NCBI GenBank assembly: GCA_038239345.1
Contig: JBBSEX010000049.1
Span: forward strand, 1-20,740
DNA: 20,740 nt
Reading direction: 5' to 3'
Source of the DNA: JBBSEX01 sp038239345
GTDB lineage: Bacteria > Acidobacteriota > Terriglobia > Bryobacterales > Bryobacteraceae
Shown: positions 7,855 to 16,084 of the stretch, piece after piece
Layout of the letters: the number at the start of each line of letters is the position of its first letter
Numbering within the stretch: position 1 is the first letter of the stretch
Made by a program: the position numbers and the translations under genes
The notes under the pieces: model-generated
What the model was told of the DNA's origin: nothing
The model's input: only the letters and a program-made list of their open reading frames with translations
Database searches by the model: none

Positions 7855-7904
7855 GTGATGAATGTGATCACCGCTAGCAGACGCTGCGGACAAAGGAGAA
7901 AGCA
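7826..7904 (+). promoter_or_regulatory. Leader and ribosome binding site of the DUF3489 gene
   Basis: The stretch contains a short palindrome GTTCC-TT-GGAAC (7839-7850), the block GAGTGATGAATGT, and a strong AAGGAG (7893-7898) six bases before the ATG at 7905. It is repeated in diverged form at 7613-7690. A TTGACT at 7829 could be a -35 element, but no good -10 is found at the right spacing. Confidence 0.45.
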
Positions 7905-8480
7905 ATGAGCACATTCACAATCGACACCGACAACAACATCATGGCTTACAAGAGTACCGACGAGGCTCGACAGAGCGAGGCAGCAGGTGGATTCCAGTTT
8001 GATTCGCTAGCGGCCCTCAGCAAGGTGTCCGCGGCCTGGCAGATGAGCCGATTCATCGAGATCTGGAACAGCATCCCAGGTCAATCGCCGGTGAAAAAGT
8101 TCGCGGACCGCAAGTCAGCCGTGACGCGAATCTGGAAGGCAATTCAGCCGCTGGCGGAAAGTGCGCAGCCAAGCGAACCCGCAACGACGGCCAAGAAGCC
8201 GGCCAAGGCCCCCAAACCCGCCAAGGAGACTAAGCCTGCGAAGAAAGCGGAGCCGGCGAAGCCGGGCGCCGCCAAGGTCGAGGGCAGCAACAAAAAGGTC
8301 GAGGTCATCGCGATGCTGAAGCGGGCGAAAGGCGCGACGCTCGGCGAGATTATGGAGGCGACCCAGTGGCAGAAGCACACAGTTCGCGGCTTCGTTAGCA
8401 TCCTGGGCAGCAAAGGCGGCCTGAGCATTGAATCGTCAAAGAATGCTGCTGGGGAGCGCACGTACAAGGTCGCCAAGTAA
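7905..8480 (+). CDS. DUF3489 domain protein
   Basis: The protein has 191 residues. The ATG has a strong AAGGAG six bases upstream. The N-terminal part (about 30-82) reads FDSLAALSKVSAAWQMSRF, then IEIWNSIPGQSPVKKFADRK and TRIWKAIQ, a conserved helical block seen in this group. A Lys/Pro/Ala-rich linker covers about 85-125. The C-terminal DUF3489 domain (about 128-190) shows KVEVIAMLKRAKGATLGEIM and WQKHTVRGFVS, a winged-helix-like arrangement, ending in GERTYKVAK. In other bacteria the family often sits beside site-specific recombinases and phage-like genes. Here the neighbour is a broken helix-turn-helix gene. DNA binding is likely from fold and basic linker, but the biological role is unknown. 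A clear terminator follows. Confidence 0.85.
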   Translation: MSTFTIDTDNNIMAYKSTDEARQSEAAGGFQFDSLAALSKVSAAWQMSRFIEIWNSIPGQSPVKKFADRKSAVTRIWKAIQPLAESAQPSEPATTAKKPAKAPKPAKETKPAKKAEPAKPGAAKVEGSNKKVEVIAMLKRAKGATLGEIMEATQWQKHTVRGFVSILGSKGGLSIESSKNAAGERTYKVAK

Positions 8481-8507
8481 CCAGTTCCGCGCTGTCCCTT
8501 CAAACAC

Positions 8508-8539
8508 GCCGCTCCGGTCCACGCCGGGGCGGCTTTTCT
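8508..8539 (+). terminator. Rho-independent terminator of the DUF3489 gene
   Basis: A 10-bp stem GCCGCTCCGG / CCGGGGCGGC, with one G-U pair and a 6-base loop, is followed by TTTTCT, 27 bases after the stop codon. It closes a monocistronic unit. Confidence 0.88.
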
Positions 8540-8563
8540 GCTTCAGAGGAGGATCGCGGGCTT

Positions 8564-8593
8564 AAGTGACGTGACCGACCCGTCACGTCACTT
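8564..8593. repeat. Perfect 12-bp inverted repeat
   Basis: AAGTGACGTGAC and GTCACGTCACTT are exact reverse complements separated by six bases (CGACCC). No T-run follows on the plus strand, so it is not a typical terminator. It could be an operator, a recombination or transposon-end site, or an RNA hairpin. It sits between the terminator and a DinB fragment. Confidence 0.85.
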
Positions 8594-8691
8594 GTTGAAG
8601 GGGGTGGTCGAGCAAACGAACCCGTTCTGGATGGGAAATTGTTCCGACGCGGCGGCCCAGAATGCCTTTTCGGGCGCGGATAGCGGGGTTG

Positions 8692-8886
8692 AAGCGCACG
8701 ATTGCTTCCGTCATCGGAGAGCTTTCCTCGGATGAGATGGCGATGGAGTATCCGGAGGTAGTTCTTGAAAGAGTCCTCTCGACACAGGATTTCCTGATTC
8801 GTCTGTACGGGCATCTGAACTGGCATCTCGGCCAGGTCGATTATGCACGCCGCATCCTTCACCGGCGATGGAGCCGTAAAGCGGGC
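8692..8886 (+). pseudogene. DinB-superfamily C-terminal fragment
   Basis: The plus frame from about 8692 reads KRTIASVIGELSSDEMAMEY, then STQDFLIRLYGHLNWHLGQ and VDYARRIL. This is the last two helices of a DinB/DUF1572-type four-helix protein, where a phrase like L-HLNYHLGQINYHRR is typical and its His is part of the metal site. The frame extends up past an ATG at 8662, but those residues (MPFRARIAGL) do not fit the family. The N-terminal two thirds are missing, so this is a truncated remnant. Confidence 0.65.
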
Positions 8887-8895
8887 TGGCCTTGA

Positions 8896-9299
8896 CCCAC
8901 GCTTGATGTAGGGGTCACTCCTCCATTGGTCAAGAATTGCACGCTAAGCAGCGTTTCGTCGTCAGCCTTGCGCCTGTGAACAAACTACTGGTTGTGGAAC
9001 GGGTCCGTTCGCAGCGATCACGCTCTTCGTGTATATCGCGGGGCTCGCTGCTGTCTGGAGATTGCCTTCATCCATTCAAGCCCTGGCTTGGCTGCTGCCT
9101 CAGGTTGTCCTTGCCCTGGCTTATTTAGAATCGAGCTTCGGGTCCAAATCCACGGGAGTAGCGAGAGAGTGGCAGGTCCGTTGGTTCAACGACCGTTCGA
9201 GTACGCGGCTGCGAGTTTGAGGACAGATGTTTACGCGTGGGTAGAGTATCAACATGGCCTATCAATGCATGATTTCCCGATACATTCAGTTCTTCACCT
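8896..9299. other. Unrecognised stretch, possible membrane-protein debris
   Basis: No gene is firmly supported. A plus frame over about 8984-9220 has a hydrophobic run (AAITLFVYIAGLAAVW, then LAWLLPQVVLALAYLES) like two membrane helices. It lacks a good start with ribosome binding site and ends in unconvincing sequence. It may be the remnant of a small membrane protein. Confidence 0.3.
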
Positions 9300-9677
9300 T
9301 CACGTACTCGGATTCGAATGGCGGCAGTGACTATGCTTGCTAGCAATCATTCTGCCTTGCATCATTCCGCCTTCCCGGCTGGCTTTGTTCGAGTGCCTCA
9401 AGGGCAGATCTGAGGGCGTCCACACCCGGTCGGCTGCCCGGACTGAAGTGGGCTGAGGACCACACCCGCCAAATTGGTCGTGGGCCAACTCCAGGGCTTC
9501 TGCGATGTGCCGTTGGGCTTCATCCGTAGCACGCCCGGCCCCTTGATAGCGCGCTTGGGTAAGCTCAGAGAGCAAATCCTCTATTGTATTTGGATTTCCT
9601 GTCTGGTTCCTTCTCGACGTTCCCAGTCTGCCCGGTGCGTTGTTCGGTCGCCATGGAGTCGCTGCGCTTCCTATCAC
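9300..9677 (-). CDS. Possible hypothetical ORF divergent from the cas operon
   Basis: A minus-strand frame from a GTG at 9677 gives 125 residues. The central part (TIEDLLSELTQARYQG, TDEAQRHIAEALELAHDQFG) is well-formed amphipathic helix with normal codon choice. The plus-strand frame opposite (an in-frame extension of csb1) looks like a shadow. There is no clear ribosome binding site and both ends look unstructured, so it may be a fragment. I do not recognise the family. If real, it lies divergently next to csb1. Confidence 0.3.
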   Translation of the reverse strand: MIGSAATPWRPNNAPGRLGTSRRNQTGNPNTIEDLLSELTQARYQGAGRATDEAQRHIAEALELAHDQFGGCGPQPTSVRAADRVWTPSDLPLRHSNKASREGGMMQGRMIASKHSHCRHSNPST

Positions 9678-9765
9678 CTATTGCGCCCAACTCGCGAACG
9701 ACATGGAGAAGTCCGGCTACTATGGTTACTACTATCACTGGCCACGAAACACAGGAGAAACATGA
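9640..9765 (+). CDS. Short ORF ending in an ATGA overlap with csb1
   Basis: A plus frame open from 9550 contains VAALPITYCAQLANDMEKSG, then YYGYYYHWPRN. It stops with a TGA that overlaps the csb1 start (ATGA, 9762-9765). A TTG at 9640 would give 41 residues, and only an internal ATG (9703) exists otherwise. Codon third positions look coding. The stop-start overlap is the kind used for translational coupling, but the frame has no proper start and no known relatives. It may be the 3' tail of a lost gene that once preceded csb1. Confidence 0.25.
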   Translation: MFGRHGVAALPITYCAQLANDMEKSGYYGYYYHWPRNTGET

Positions 9766-10937
9766 GCAAAGAGCTTTCCTACTCGGTAATTCTGGATGCG
9801 CTTCAAGGGTCGGCAAGCGCATTTCGACGGCGGTCGATCCTCTTTCCGGCAGGCGGAGACGGGCAAAAGATCTTCCCGCCGACATACTTGGACGGTCCTT
9901 ACGTCGAGGAGGTTCGAATCGTCGGAGCGGAAAGACTGCCTACCGTTTTGCTCGATTCCGTTCAATCACAGGCCAACCGCATGGAACTGGCGTTGTTGCG
10001 CGCCTGGCGAAAAGGTCAAATTGAGATGCCGGTCTGGGAGGTCGATTTCACCCAGAGTGACGTGAAGGACGTTGGAGTTCTTACGGCCCTGGAAACCCCG
10101 CACCGCATCGCCGACGCTATCTTCAGGGACTCGCTCCTCGACGGCAAAGAGTTCGCCAGTACCGATTGGGGCCAAAAGATTGAAGCCAGTTCGTATGGAA
10201 ACGCAACCGCTCTATTCGAAACCTGTCCAACCGCTCTCATTTTCGGAATTTGGCATTCAACCGGCAAACGTGGTGGCTTGGGTGCAAAGTTTCCGCGCAT
10301 CATCGCATCGGAGATATTCGGTGTGGCGGCAGAGATCGGGAAACACGCGGCGGGCCGGTTGGACCCACTGAATATCAGCAATAAGGCCGAGGTTTACCTG
10401 AGAGGTAAGGACACGTCGGGTTGGAGGAGCGATGCCGCCAAGGACTTCAAGAAGAAGGCGCCTTCCGAGATCAATCACGGCAATATTCCTCCCGCGCTTC
10501 CGAAGCCCAATGAAAAAAAGAACGGCGGGGTAACTGTACGCGAGGCGGTGCAGACGACCGTGCTCTCGTTACCCGGATTGCGGCGTCTTTCCTTCCCGGT
10601 AGACGACGGACGCGGGGACTCGTTGGCTGCACAGGCGTTGCTCGCAACGTTGGGTTTGGTAGCTAGCGAAATGCTTTTCGCCGATGGGTTCGATTTGCGA
10701 TCGCGTTGCCTGCTGGATGGTACTCCTGGTCCGTGGGAGCTTCTCACTCAGGGCAAAGCCGCGCCGATGATAGTGAACGGCGAACTGCTAACGCAGACCT
10801 ATAAAGAAGCGGTTGAGCGAGTCCGCGCGGCTGGTTACGAGTGGGCCATTCCACCCGTGGTACTAAAGCCACAGCCAAAACTGGTGACACTGATTCAACG
10901 GAGCCGGGAAATTCAAGCCCAGGGCGAACAGGAGTAA
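9762..10937 (+). CDS. csb1: Type I-G Csb1 (Cas7 backbone subunit)
   Basis: The protein has 391 residues. The ATG at 9762 has AGGAGA four bases upstream. The frame is open for a further 96 codons upstream, but that part lacks family sequence. Csb1 is the Cas7-type RNA-recognition-motif protein that polymerises along the crRNA spacer in the type I-G surveillance complex. Family motifs seen are LLDSVQSQANRME (64-75), ETPHRIADAIFRDS (111-124) and the glycine-rich FGIWHSTGKRGGLGAKF with RIIASEIFG (161-187). The length is typical. It is the first gene of the operon, and csb2 begins three bases after its stop. No convincing promoter was found upstream. Confidence 0.95.
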   Translation: MSKELSYSVILDALQGSASAFRRRSILFPAGGDGQKIFPPTYLDGPYVEEVRIVGAERLPTVLLDSVQSQANRMELALLRAWRKGQIEMPVWEVDFTQSDVKDVGVLTALETPHRIADAIFRDSLLDGKEFASTDWGQKIEASSYGNATALFETCPTALIFGIWHSTGKRGGLGAKFPRIIASEIFGVAAEIGKHAAGRLDPLNISNKAEVYLRGKDTSGWRSDAAKDFKKKAPSEINHGNIPPALPKPNEKKNGGVTVREAVQTTVLSLPGLRRLSFPVDDGRGDSLAAQALLATLGLVASEMLFADGFDLRSRCLLDGTPGPWELLTQGKAAPMIVNGELLTQTYKEAVERVRAAGYEWAIPPVVLKPQPKLVTLIQRSREIQAQGEQE

Positions 10938-10940
10938 TCC

Positions 10941-12386
10941 ATGTTCGGAATCGCGGTTGAATTTCTGCTGGATAAATGCTTCAGCGCCGCATTTGAGGAG
11001 GGCGACCGGAAGGCGGCGGCCGAGTGGCCCCCTAACCCCGTGCGCCTGTTTCGAGCCTTGACCAGTGCAGTCCACGATTCTCCTCTAAGAGAGCGGCCGG
11101 ACAGGTTTCGAGACGCGCTACTTTGGTTGGAGGCGCAGCACTTTCCGTATGTTTTCGCGGCCCCCTCCCTTTCTCGTGAAAACGAAACCATCGGAACTTT
11201 CGTCCCCGTAAACGATACGGCGGCAAAACCAACCGGCGGATTCGAATTATCGGCGCTGCGTGCCAGAAAAGAACGGCGCTTCCCCGCTTTATGTCCGGCC
11301 TCAAACCGGGCTTTTTTCCTTTGGCTGGGAGCTCAGCCGAACGAAGACCATATTGTGGCGCTGGCTGAGATCCTCCGGTTCGTCGGATATCTGGGCAGTT
11401 CGCGCAGTCTCGTGAGCGGTTGGTTGTGCCTGGAGATTCCAGCCGGGCTCGATTGTTGGGAGCCTCATGAAAACGGACGCTACCGTCTGCGCGTGGCCGT
11501 TCCCGGCGCACTGCGGGATCTGGAAACTCGGGCAACCAAATTCCAGGAGACTGGTTTAAAGGCCCATCGGCCTGGACCGGGAGCCTGGGCCGGGTACCGA
11601 GTGACGAGCGAAACGGAAGCTGAACCTTTAACTCCGAACAATTACGCAGAACTTTTACCTCTCGAACTGCGGACCGGGCTTTTTACCCTTGAGGCATCGC
11701 AGGTGCTTTGCTCAACTTGGAAACGCGCCTTGATCGATAAGACGGCCCAGGTATATGGCGACCTTTGGGCTCCCGCATTCCTGACGGGTCACACGCCAGG
11801 TGAGCTCGGCGTTCCGGCGCGCCAAAACCATATCGTTGCAGTTCCGCTTTCTCACGTCGGGTTCCAGTACGCCGACGGACGGATTCTCGGCTTGGGGATC
11901 CTAATGCCAAGCGGGCTGACCCCGCAGCAGCGTGTCGCGTGTTTTCGGGCTATCCAAGAGATAGATCGTCTCCAGTTAGGGCGGTTCGGAGTCGCGGAGA
12001 TTGTCCCTGTCGCTTTCGAAGATGGACGCGTTGCCTTGAACATGGACCTTTGGTCCAAGCCTTCCCGCCGATGGGCAACCACAACGCCGTTCGTGTTTCA
12101 CCGTTTCCCTAAAAAGCCCGGGGATAGCGAAAGTCTGGTGGAGCAGGCTTGCGGCTTCGCGGGCCTGCCGAAACCGCGAACCGTGGTTGTGTCCTCGCAA
12201 GCGCCCCTGTGCGGGGTACCGCTCTCAACTCAATTTAAGCCCAAATCGGAGGGGGACGGGCGAGCCCAAAAATTTCACCGGCACCTAACGCTCGAATTCG
12301 ACCAGCTGGTGCGTGGTCCTTTGTTGTTGGGCGCAGGTCAGGCCTACGGGTATGGGTTTTTCCGGCCCATTGCGAAGAAAGCCTGA
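10941..12386 (+). CDS. csb2: Type I-G Csb2 (Cas5-Cas6 fusion, crRNA processing)
   Basis: The protein has 481 residues. The GGAG within the end of csb1 serves as ribosome binding site. Csb2 (GSU0054 family) combines a Cas5-like N-terminal half, which caps the crRNA 5' handle, with a Cas6-like C-terminal half, which cuts pre-crRNA in the repeat. Motifs seen are WPPNPVRLFRAL (29-40), LRFVGYLGSSRSLV (145-158), HIVAVPLSHVGFQYADG with RILGLGILMP (297-323) and the C-terminal glycine-rich loop GPLLLGAGQAYGYGFF (459-474). His297 and His305 are candidate Cas6-side residues, which is inference. The likely substrate is the hairpin repeat of the adjacent array. The stop overlaps the cas3 start by one base (TGATG). 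Confidence 0.93.
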   Translation: MFGIAVEFLLDKCFSAAFEEGDRKAAAEWPPNPVRLFRALTSAVHDSPLRERPDRFRDALLWLEAQHFPYVFAAPSLSRENETIGTFVPVNDTAAKPTGGFELSALRARKERRFPALCPASNRAFFLWLGAQPNEDHIVALAEILRFVGYLGSSRSLVSGWLCLEIPAGLDCWEPHENGRYRLRVAVPGALRDLETRATKFQETGLKAHRPGPGAWAGYRVTSETEAEPLTPNNYAELLPLELRTGLFTLEASQVLCSTWKRALIDKTAQVYGDLWAPAFLTGHTPGELGVPARQNHIVAVPLSHVGFQYADGRILGLGILMPSGLTPQQRVACFRAIQEIDRLQLGRFGVAEIVPVAFEDGRVALNMDLWSKPSRRWATTTPFVFHRFPKKPGDSESLVEQACGFAGLPKPRTVVVSSQAPLCGVPLSTQFKPKSEGDGRAQKFHRHLTLEFDQLVRGPLLLGAGQAYGYGFFRPIAKKA

Positions 12387-15175
12387 TGCTCTCTATCGAC
12401 CGGTTCCCTTCCTACTATGCGGCATTGCACGGCTACCCGGCCTTCCCGTGGCAGATCCGGCTGGTAGCCGAGGTGGCGACGCGAGGGTGGCCGCGAATCG
12501 TCGATCTCCCAACAGCGTTCGGAAAAACTTCGGTCATCGAGATCGCGGTCTACCTCTTGGCCATGGGTAACGCCGCAGCTAGACGGCGTATCTTCTTCGT
12601 GGTGGACAGGCGAGTGGTTGTGGATGAAGCGTCTCTTCGCGCCGAGAGCGTCGCCGGCAAACTTGGAACGGCAACGGACGGCATCCTTGGCGAGGTTGCC
12701 GATTCCTTGCGCCTGCTGGCGGGCGAGAGCCATACTTGCGGCGTTGATTCCAGCGCTAATCCGGAGCCGCTTCGTGCCTTCACCTTGCGAGGCGGTCTGT
12801 ACCGGGATCCGGCTTGGGCCCGCGATCTGTTTCAGCCGATGGTATGTTGCAGTACCGTGGACCAGGTCGGTTCCGCGCTGTTGTTTCGGGGCTATTCCGC
12901 ATCGCCTCGGAGCTGGCCCATTCAGGCGGCGTTGACCGCCTATGATTCACTCATTTTCCTGGACGAAGCGCATTTAAGCCAACCTTTCGAACAGACCGCG
13001 CAGACCGTGGCTGAATATCACCTCTCAGGCGGACCGATTTCCGCGCCGAAGCTGCAGCTTGTATCTCTGTCGGCAACTGCCCGGCCTGCTGAGAACCAAT
13101 CCCTGTTCTCCGCGGATGATCGAGACTTCGCCCACCCTGCGCTGGCTCGGCGATTCACTGCGCAAAAAGAGGTTTTCGTAGAGAAAGCGAAGCGAGACAA
13201 GTTTGAGGACTTGGCTGCGGAGCGCGCGGTAGCCCTCAAAGACGCCGGTTACCAGCGAATCGCCGTGATCGTAAACCGGGTGGATTCCGCCCGTCGATTG
13301 TTCGAAGCTCTTCGAGAGCAACTTCCCGATGCGGACGTAGTTCTATTTACCGGCCGGTCCCGGCCATACGACCGGGACCTCTTAGCGGATCATTACAGGC
13401 CTCTTATCCGCAGCGGCAGCGATGCGGCGCTGGAAAAGCCGGTCGTCGTAGTGTCCACCCAATGCCTGGAAGCGGGCGCGGACTTCGATTTCGACGCCAT
13501 GGTGACGGAGTGCGCAAGTTGGGATGCGCTGCGGCAACGTTGGGGCCGGTTGAACCGATTGGGTGGGGAGGATGAGGCGGGCCGGCCCAGGCTCGCGAAG
13601 TGTTGGGTAATTTCGAGGGGCGGCGAACGAACGGATCCCATCTATGGAGATTCGCTGAACGCCACCTTCTCGTGGCTTGAGGAGCAAACTCCCCGAGAGT
13701 CCAAAGCGGGGATCGGCGTTTCTCTCGAAGCATTGGCGCGGTTAACCATCGAGCCGTCCCGGAAAGAAGCGATGTTGCAGCCCAGGGCAGAGGCTCCAGT
13801 GCTGCTGTCGGCGTACATGGATCGCCTGATTCACACTTCGGCGCGGCTGGAATCGGACTTGCACATCCCGTTTTTTTTGCACGGCCCCTTGAGTGGATTG
13901 GCCGACATCCAATTGGTTTGGCGAGCCGACCTTCGCGAAGACGACCAGGACGAAGGCTGGATCGACAACATCGAGATCAATCCTCCGGTCAGTGCCGAGG
14001 CGTTGCCATTGACGATCGGCAGGGCTCGGCGGTGGTTGCTGGGCTTGGCTGCCGAGACGGAGCTGGCCGATTTGGAAGGTGCGTCCGATGCGGATGAAGA
14101 GAGCGGGCAGCGCTCCCGGCGCTTCACGTTGTGGCGGGGCGATGAGAGCTCCGTCACCCGGAGTCCCGGCGAAATTCTCCCTGGGGACACGCTCGTCGTT
14201 CCGGCAGCCTACGGGGGATGCGACGAATTTGGATGGAATCCGGACAGCGCAGCCGAGGTTCGCGATATCGGAGACGAAGCGGCGTATCCGTTGAGGCGTC
14301 GTCCCATCCTGAGGCTCTTTGACCGACCGGTTGTCGAGGACGGATTCAACCTAAAGGAAGTTCTCGGCCGTACGGAAGAGCGTTCAAAGCGGGAAGATCT
14401 TCGCTTGTGCCTGCTGGAAGCCAGGCATCTCGTCCCGATTCTCCGGGAAGACTCCGAAGGACGGCAACGTTTGTTCGCGGTCGCGGAGAAAAGACGAAAG
14501 AACGACCGAATTGAATCCGCCGGAAACACTCCGGACCCCGCGACCTTCCGTGCCGCCACCGTTGAATTGAAAGCGCACCTGGCGTCCGTGGCCGAGCAGG
14601 TGGCTGCGTGGTCCCTGCGGCTTGAACTGCCCTCAGATCTGCGGGAAGCGCTCATCTCGGCAGCGCGGTATCACGATATCGGCAAAGCGGACCCCAGGTT
14701 TCAAGCGCTTCTTCAACGGGTACCCCGTTGGGCCGTGAAGCAAGAGACGATGCTGGCAAAATCGGAGCGGAATTTTCCCAACGGTCATTCTTATGAATTG
14801 GCGCGGAAGCAAGCCGGGTATCCCAAGGGTGAGCGTCACGAAGTTCTCTCGACATATCTGCTGGAGACGGCGCTTAAGGCGCAGCGGATGGACGCTCCAC
14901 ACGAATTCGATCTCGTTCTGCACTTGATTGCGACGCACCACGGATACTGCCGGCCCTTCGCGCCCGAGACGATGGACGAATCACCCGATCGGGTAACTTG
15001 GGTGATGGATGGATGCGAGGTCGGCGCGTCCACAGATCACCAGATGTGGCGGTGGGGCTCTGGGATAGGGGACCGCTTCTGGCGGATGAACCTTCGTTTC
15101 GGGTGGTATGGTCTGGCATATCTCGAAGCCATTCTTCGGCTGTCGGATCAGAAAGTAAGCGAGGACGGCAGATGA
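12386..15175 (+). CDS. cas3: Type I-G Cas3 helicase-nuclease with C-terminal HD domain
   Basis: The protein has 929 residues. The ATG shares a base with the csb2 stop. The superfamily 2 helicase comes first: Walker A VDLPTAFGKTS (39-49, a PTA-GKT variant of the usual PTG-GKT), DEAH box FLDEAH (191-196), motif III SLSAT (227-231), motif V VVSTQCLEAGADF (355-367) and motif VI QRWGRLNRLG (384-393). The HD nuclease is at the C-terminus, as known for I-U/I-G: His731, HDIGKAD (763-769), His818, THH (850-852) and probably Asp921. It should be recruited by the crRNA complex to unwind and degrade target DNA. It overlaps the next gene by four bases (ATGA). All catalytic residues appear intact. Confidence 0.96.
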   Translation: MLSIDRFPSYYAALHGYPAFPWQIRLVAEVATRGWPRIVDLPTAFGKTSVIEIAVYLLAMGNAAARRRIFFVVDRRVVVDEASLRAESVAGKLGTATDGILGEVADSLRLLAGESHTCGVDSSANPEPLRAFTLRGGLYRDPAWARDLFQPMVCCSTVDQVGSALLFRGYSASPRSWPIQAALTAYDSLIFLDEAHLSQPFEQTAQTVAEYHLSGGPISAPKLQLVSLSATARPAENQSLFSADDRDFAHPALARRFTAQKEVFVEKAKRDKFEDLAAERAVALKDAGYQRIAVIVNRVDSARRLFEALREQLPDADVVLFTGRSRPYDRDLLADHYRPLIRSGSDAALEKPVVVVSTQCLEAGADFDFDAMVTECASWDALRQRWGRLNRLGGEDEAGRPRLAKCWVISRGGERTDPIYGDSLNATFSWLEEQTPRESKAGIGVSLEALARLTIEPSRKEAMLQPRAEAPVLLSAYMDRLIHTSARLESDLHIPFFLHGPLSGLADIQLVWRADLREDDQDEGWIDNIEINPPVSAEALPLTIGRARRWLLGLAAETELADLEGASDADEESGQRSRRFTLWRGDESSVTRSPGEILPGDTLVVPAAYGGCDEFGWNPDSAAEVRDIGDEAAYPLRRRPILRLFDRPVVEDGFNLKEVLGRTEERSKREDLRLCLLEARHLVPILREDSEGRQRLFAVAEKRRKNDRIESAGNTPDPATFRAATVELKAHLASVAEQVAAWSLRLELPSDLREALISAARYHDIGKADPRFQALLQRVPRWAVKQETMLAKSERNFPNGHSYELARKQAGYPKGERHEVLSTYLLETALKAQRMDAPHEFDLVLHLIATHHGYCRPFAPETMDESPDRVTWVMDGCEVGASTDHQMWRWGSGIGDRFWRMNLRFGWYGLAYLEAILRLSDQKVSEDGR

Positions 15176-16080
15176 ATATCGGACGGGATTTTGCGTTCCG
15201 GGCCTTGGACGGCTCCAGCCTCTTGGGTTATTTGGCTGCTCTGGGGTTGATGAGCGTCCTGGAGAGGGACGATCCTGAGTTGAGGGCGAAGTGGGTGATC
15301 GACGAAGCCGGCCCGTACCCTGTTGTTCAGCTTTCTAAGGGTGCCACCTCGAGGCATATTATCGATAGGTTGTATGGCGCTAGAGGATGGTGGCGTGAAA
15401 GGCTCGCTGCTCTGCCCGATGCCACGAGGGAGGCTTTCGCGTCTCTCAACTTCAATGCGGTGACCTATCGGGAGTTTGCCCAAGCCAGTCTGGGCGACCC
15501 GGATCGGAGCGCGCTGGCTGCGTTTGCGGGTGCCGAAAACTCGCGCCTGAGCCGCAAGGGAGAGCGGCGGTTCGTTCGATCTCCTTACTATTTCTTCAGC
15601 GGCCAACAGGATTTGACGGCTACGATCTTGGAGATTGCGGAACATGTTTTTCGGCAGGAACTGGAGACGCTGTTCGATTGCGTTCCATCCGGCGTACCCC
15701 TCCGGAAAAAGGTCATGTGTCTTCGATTTGAACCGCAGGAAGTGGAGGACCATGCATTGCGGATGGTAGATCCGAGCGCCGATCGACCCCCCACAAACGT
15801 GCCGATCAATTTTTTGGCGGCGTTCGCCCTACCGCTGCTTTGTTCATGGCCAAGTGAATGGGGCACTGAGGCTTTGAACAACAAGTCCGTCCGTGGTGGC
15901 GACCGGTTGCTGCGATGGCGCCTATGGGATGAATGGCTATCTTTAAGAACCTCGCTGTCGATGCAGCGTGCGATCTCCGCCATACCAGCCGCTCAGGGCG
16001 TGCTCTTTTCGGCCAAGGCCGTGTTGGCGGTGCGGGGCCAAACCTATTACCGCATGCTGCCTTCCCGGAGAGAGAGGTAA
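15172..16080 (+). CDS. Csb3/Cas8-like type I-G subunit (small form)
   Basis: The protein has 302 residues. The start at 15172 overlaps the cas3 stop (ATGA) and has GAGGA six bases upstream. The frame is open upstream to 14998 but only as a cas3 shadow. The N-terminus reads DGSSLLGYLAALGLMSVLER, an opening shared by I-G/I-U proteins classed as Csx17, Csb3 or 'Cas3-extension' family. Further blocks are SRKGERRFVRSPYYFFSGQQ and PINFLAAFALPLLCSWPSEW near the C-terminal third. It is the only gene here that could supply the large-subunit (Cas8) function, which in I-G recognises the PAM and recruits Cas3. It is much shorter than typical Csx17. The family name is uncertain between Csb3 and Cas3-extension, so no symbol is assigned. 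Confidence 0.75.
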   Translation: MNIGRDFAFRALDGSSLLGYLAALGLMSVLERDDPELRAKWVIDEAGPYPVVQLSKGATSRHIIDRLYGARGWWRERLAALPDATREAFASLNFNAVTYREFAQASLGDPDRSALAAFAGAENSRLSRKGERRFVRSPYYFFSGQQDLTATILEIAEHVFRQELETLFDCVPSGVPLRKKVMCLRFEPQEVEDHALRMVDPSADRPPTNVPINFLAAFALPLLCSWPSEWGTEALNNKSVRGGDRLLRWRLWDEWLSLRTSLSMQRAISAIPAAQGVLFSAKAVLAVRGQTYYRMLPSRRER

Positions 16081-16084
16081 ATCG

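Noticed and set aside
9474..9761. In-frame 96-codon extension upstream of csb1
   Set aside because: No ribosome binding site, shadow-like composition, and the ATG at 9762 has AGGAGA and matches the family start.
14998..15171. Upstream extension of the csb3-like gene inside cas3
   Set aside because: The ATG at 15172 has GAGGA and an ATGA overlap. The extension is a shadow of the cas3 C-terminus.
15968..16084. Upstream extension of cas2
   Set aside because: The Cas2 fold starts exactly at MRCTYLVCYD. The extension is a shadow of the preceding gene.
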